Source: an uncultured Chloroflexota bacterium (GTDB taxonomy: Bacteria > Chloroflexota > Limnocylindria > Limnocylindrales > CSP1-4). From it: a stretch of 7,562 bases of DNA. The translations under genes were made by a program, and so were the position numbers. A model generated the notes under the pieces. The model ran no database searches and was not told the origin of the DNA. It saw nothing but the letters and a program-made list of their open reading frames with translations. This document shows positions 5,904 through 7,562 of the stretch, piece by piece. Location: assembly GCA_903930745.1 (NCBI GenBank), contig CAIYZX010000576.1, positions 1 through 7,562 of the forward strand, read 5' to 3'. Numbering within the stretch: position 1 is the stretch's first letter; every line of letters begins with the position of its first letter.

Positions 5904-5918
5904 AGGAGGCCCGGCACG
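5904..5918 (+). promoter_or_regulatory. Strong ribosome binding site placed before an ACG codon
   Basis: AGGAGG (5904-5909) is a near-perfect Shine-Dalgarno sequence. Six bases downstream lies ACG at 5916, followed by codons for NQVYKALADPTRRR, which matches the start of SdpR proteins at residue 2. No ATG, GTG or TTG lies in this frame between the binding site and an internal ATG at 5988. This decides ACG as the best start. Confidence 0.7.
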
Positions 5919-6194
5919 AACCAGGTCTACAAGGCCCTCGCAGACCCCACGCGGCGGCGGATCCTCGCGCTCCTGCGGGACCGGCCCATGACCGCGGGCG
6001 AGCTCGCGGGCCAGTTCCAGCTCTCGTGGCCCACGATGTCCGGCCACTTCAACGTGCTGCGCGAGGCGGGCCTGGTCCAGGCCGAGCGCGCCGGCACCAG
6101 CGTCACGTACCGCCTGAACCAGACGGTCCTGCAGGAGGCGCTGATGGCGCTGATGGACCTGTTCGGCGTGGACCCCACGGAGCGTCCGTCATGA
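5916..6194 (+). CDS. sdpR: ArsR-family transcriptional regulator, SdpR-like autorepressor, ACG start
   Basis: This is a winged-helix DNA-binding repressor of 92 residues when begun at ACG. From residue 2 it reads NQVYKALADPTRRRIL, the usual first helix, then PMTAGELAGQF, the recognition region WPTMSGHFNVLREAGLV and the wing AERAGTSVTYRLN. It has no Cys and no metal-site His/Asp cluster, so it is not an arsenic, zinc or cadmium sensor; as I recall it resembles B. subtilis SdpR along most of its length. In that system SdpR represses its own operon until membrane-bound SdpI, engaged by the SdpC toxin, sequesters it. The gene overlaps the SdpI gene by ATGA, supporting the same circuit, and an inverted repeat covers its promoter. 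The unusual ACG start could keep repressor levels low. Alternatives are a start at ATG 5988, which would lose the first helix, or a frameshift joining the ATGs at 5878 or 5893, which are in another frame. Confidence 0.85.
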   Translation, partial: TNQVYKALADPTRRRILALLRDRPMTAGELAGQFQLSWPTMSGHFNVLREAGLVQAERAGTSVTYRLNQTVLQEALMALMDLFGVDPTERPS

Positions 6195-6856
6195 ACCTGC
6201 GCAACCTCTATCGCATCGGCGTCGTCGCGCTCCTCGTCCAGGCAGGGGTTGCGGCGTGGGCCTTCTCGCAGACCGGCCTCCTCGCCACCGTGCCCACCCA
6301 CTGGGGCCCGGACGGCGAGGTGGACGGCTACGGCCCCGCGTGGCTCTCGTTCGGGCTTGTCCCGGTCATCTCCGTCGCCGTCGTGGCGATGTTCGGGCTG
6401 ATTCCGCGCATCGAGCCGCGGCGCCAGAACCTGCAGCTCTCCGCCTCCGCCTACCGCCAGATGGGCGTGTCCGTGGTGGGGCTCATGACCCTGGTGGAGG
6501 TGGGTGTCTGCCTGGCCGGGACCGGGCACGACGTGCCGATGGCGCTGCTCATAGGGCTTGGCATCGGCGTCATGTTCATGGTCCTGGGCAACGTGATGGG
6601 GACCGTGCGGTCCAACTACATGTTCGGCGTGCGGACCCCGTGGACGCTGGCGTCCGATCTCTCGTGGGACAAGACGCACCGCCTTGCGGGCCGGCTCTTC
6701 TTCGTCGCCGGGGCGGCGCTGGTGGTGGTGTCGCTGCTGGGCAACCCGTTCCTGGTCTTCGGGCTGATGCTGGGCTTCATCGTCCTGGTGCTGCCGGTGA
6801 CGTTCATCTACTCGTACCGGGTCTGGAAGGCGGACCCGGACCGGCGCCCCTCGTGA
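6191..6856 (+). CDS. sdpI: SdpI-family membrane protein (DUF1648 plus SdpI domain)
   Basis: This 221-residue multi-pass membrane protein has hydrophobic segments at about 9-28, 50-70, 91-110, 116-136, 169-184 and 186-208. The N-terminal DUF1648 signature is present as PTHWGPDGEVDGYG (35-48). The C-terminal SdpI domain has GNVMGTVRSNYMFGVRTPWT (133-152), followed by a SWDKTHRLAGRLF segment, both highly typical. In B. subtilis SdpI gives immunity to the cannibalism toxin SdpC and also signals by capturing SdpR at the membrane. Here it directly follows an SdpR-like gene, overlapping by four bases, and is itself overlapped by the ABC fusion gene (GTGA). No SdpC-like toxin is visible in the window, so the module may protect against foreign toxins or sense envelope stress. 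Confidence 0.9.
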   Translation: MNLRNLYRIGVVALLVQAGVAAWAFSQTGLLATVPTHWGPDGEVDGYGPAWLSFGLVPVISVAVVAMFGLIPRIEPRRQNLQLSASAYRQMGVSVVGLMTLVEVGVCLAGTGHDVPMALLIGLGIGVMFMVLGNVMGTVRSNYMFGVRTPWTLASDLSWDKTHRLAGRLFFVAGAALVVVSLLGNPFLVFGLMLGFIVLVLPVTFIYSYRVWKADPDRRPS

Positions 6857-7562
6857 ACCTCCCGCAGGGCGTGGACCTGCCCACGCTGCTCGCCCTGGGC
6901 GCCCCGCTCCTCCTGCTCCAGCTGGGACTGCTGGGCTTCGCCATCCGCGATCTGCTCCGGGACGACCGGCAGGTCAGGGGCGGGTCGAAGCCGATGTGGG
7001 CGCTGATCATCGTGTTCATGAACGTGATCGGGCCGGTGCTCTACTTCCTGGTGGGGCGCGAGGACGGGCCGGTGGGGCCGTCCGGGCCCGGGGCGCCCGG
7101 CTGGGGCAGCCCGCACGATCCGAAGCCCGCCCCGCCGCCTGCCACGACGCCCAGGCCCGCCGATGCCATCTCGTCCACGCCCGCGTCCCGGGAGGCGCCC
7201 ACCACGCCTGCGCCGGTCGACGCCGATGCGCCGTCCGCGACGCCCCCGTCCGCACGTGCCCCGCGCCCCGATACCCCAGCCGCCACCGGCTCCGCCGCCG
7301 ATGTCATCGTGGTCGCCGGGCTGACCCGCCGGTATGCCGGCGGCGTGCTCGCGCTGGATCGCCTGGACCTGCGCGTGCCCCAGGGCTCCGTCTTCGGGCT
7401 GCTTGGGCCCAACGGGGCGGGCAAGACCACCACGCTGCGGATCCTCGCGGGGCTCCTGGCACCCACCGCCGGCATCGCCACGGTCGCGGGCCACGCGGTC
7501 TCCACGACGAATCTCGCCGTTCGCCGCTCGCTGGGCTGGCTGGAGCAGGACCCGCGCGCGTA
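6853..7562 (+). CDS. PLDc_N membrane domain fused to ABC transporter ATPase (YxlE-YxlF type), 3'-truncated
   Basis: A single frame is open from GTG at 6853 to the right edge (236 complete codons). Residues 1-68 form a PLDc_N-like unit: helix ~9-28, charged turn RDLLRDDRQ, helix ~46-66 with IIVFMNVIGPVLYFLVGR, which is the family hallmark. Residues ~69-149 are a Pro/Ala/Thr-rich linker. From ~151 an ABC ATPase begins (VIVVAGLTRRYAGG) with Walker A GPNGAGKTT at 185-193 and Q-loop Gln232 in WLEQDPRA; signature, Walker B and switch His lie beyond the window. The WLEQDPRA stretch recalls YxlF-like ATPases (typically YLPQDPxFYGWMTG). In B. subtilis the YxlE PLDc_N protein and YxlF ATPase are separate neighbours; here they are one polypeptide, tethering the ATPase to the membrane. 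The gene overlaps the SdpI stop by GTGA, so it belongs to that operon. A permease gene would be expected next. I checked the frame codon by codon and saw no stop. Confidence 0.85.
   Translation, partial: MNLPQGVDLPTLLALGAPLLLLQLGLLGFAIRDLLRDDRQVRGGSKPMWALIIVFMNVIGPVLYFLVGREDGPVGPSGPGAPGWGSPHDPKPAPPPATTPRPADAISSTPASREAPTTPAPVDADAPSATPPSARAPRPDTPAATGSAADVIVVAGLTRRYAGGVLALDRLDLRVPQGSVFGLLGPNGAGKTTTLRILAGLLAPTAGIATVAGHAVSTTNLAVRRSLGWLEQDPRA

Noticed and set aside
5878..5991. A 37-codon ORF from ATG 5878 (and ATG 5893) ahead of the ArsR-like gene
   Set aside because: It lies in another frame, its first ATG is at or before the predicted transcription start, and neither ATG has a good ribosome binding site. 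It could be the 5' part of a frameshifted gene, but the AGGAGG before ACG is a better explanation.
6808..7494. A 228-codon minus-strand frame opposite the PLDc_N-ABC gene
   Set aside because: Its translation is Gly/Arg-rich and repetitive with no domain, while the plus strand encodes a clear Walker A and PLDc_N helices.
7309..7562. A separate ABC ATPase gene starting at an internal GTG at 7309
   Set aside because: No ribosome binding site precedes it, and the frame is continuous with the PLDc_N domain from 6853, so a fusion is the simpler reading.

Overview
The window is about 7.5 kb of very GC-rich, densely packed bacterial DNA. Codon third positions are almost all G or C, gene junctions often overlap, and GTG starts are common. 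This suits a high-GC actinobacterium or a high-GC Chloroflexota lineage, and the sequence alone does not decide which. I see no tRNA, rRNA, CRISPR array, insertion sequence or compositional break.

Left block (1-3802, + strand). The window opens inside a TroA/ZnuA-type metal-binding protein of an ABC importer, probably for zinc. A gap of about 190 bp follows, holding a GC hairpin and a possible 24-residue leader ORF. Next is a tightly packed four-gene run: a six-helix, four-histidine haem membrane protein of the ferric reductase type; two unrecognised single-pass membrane proteins with coiled coils; and an ApbE-type FAD:protein FMN transferase. The set looks like a membrane electron-transfer system with its own flavin-attaching enzyme, but no FMN-binding domain acceptor is visible here. 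The junction between the two unrecognised genes is a hexanucleotide repeat that encodes both an Asp tail and a cluster of start codons. The apbE reading frame has no ATG, GTG or TTG that would give a full-length domain.

Middle block (3853-5765, - strand). A FabL/FabI-like short-chain reductase with a Tyr-x6-Lys active site is followed by a ribokinase. Small hairpins lie between them. A convergent 50-bp gap separates the ribokinase from apbE.

Right block (5766-7562, + strand). A clear sigma-70-type promoter lies in a perfect 7-bp inverted repeat. It drives an SdpR-like ArsR-family repressor whose only well-placed start codon is ACG, then an SdpI-family membrane protein overlapping it by ATGA. 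Overlapping that by GTGA is an open-ended gene that fuses a two-helix PLDc_N (YxlE-like) domain, through a Pro/Ala/Thr-rich linker, to a YxlF-like ABC ATPase. This is probably an autoregulated immunity or envelope-stress module with an ABC exporter. The ATPase runs off the right edge.

The main points of interest are the YxlE-YxlF-type fusion behind sdpRI, the flavinylation operon without a visible flavoprotein, the two genes lacking normal start codons, and the dual-coding repeat.
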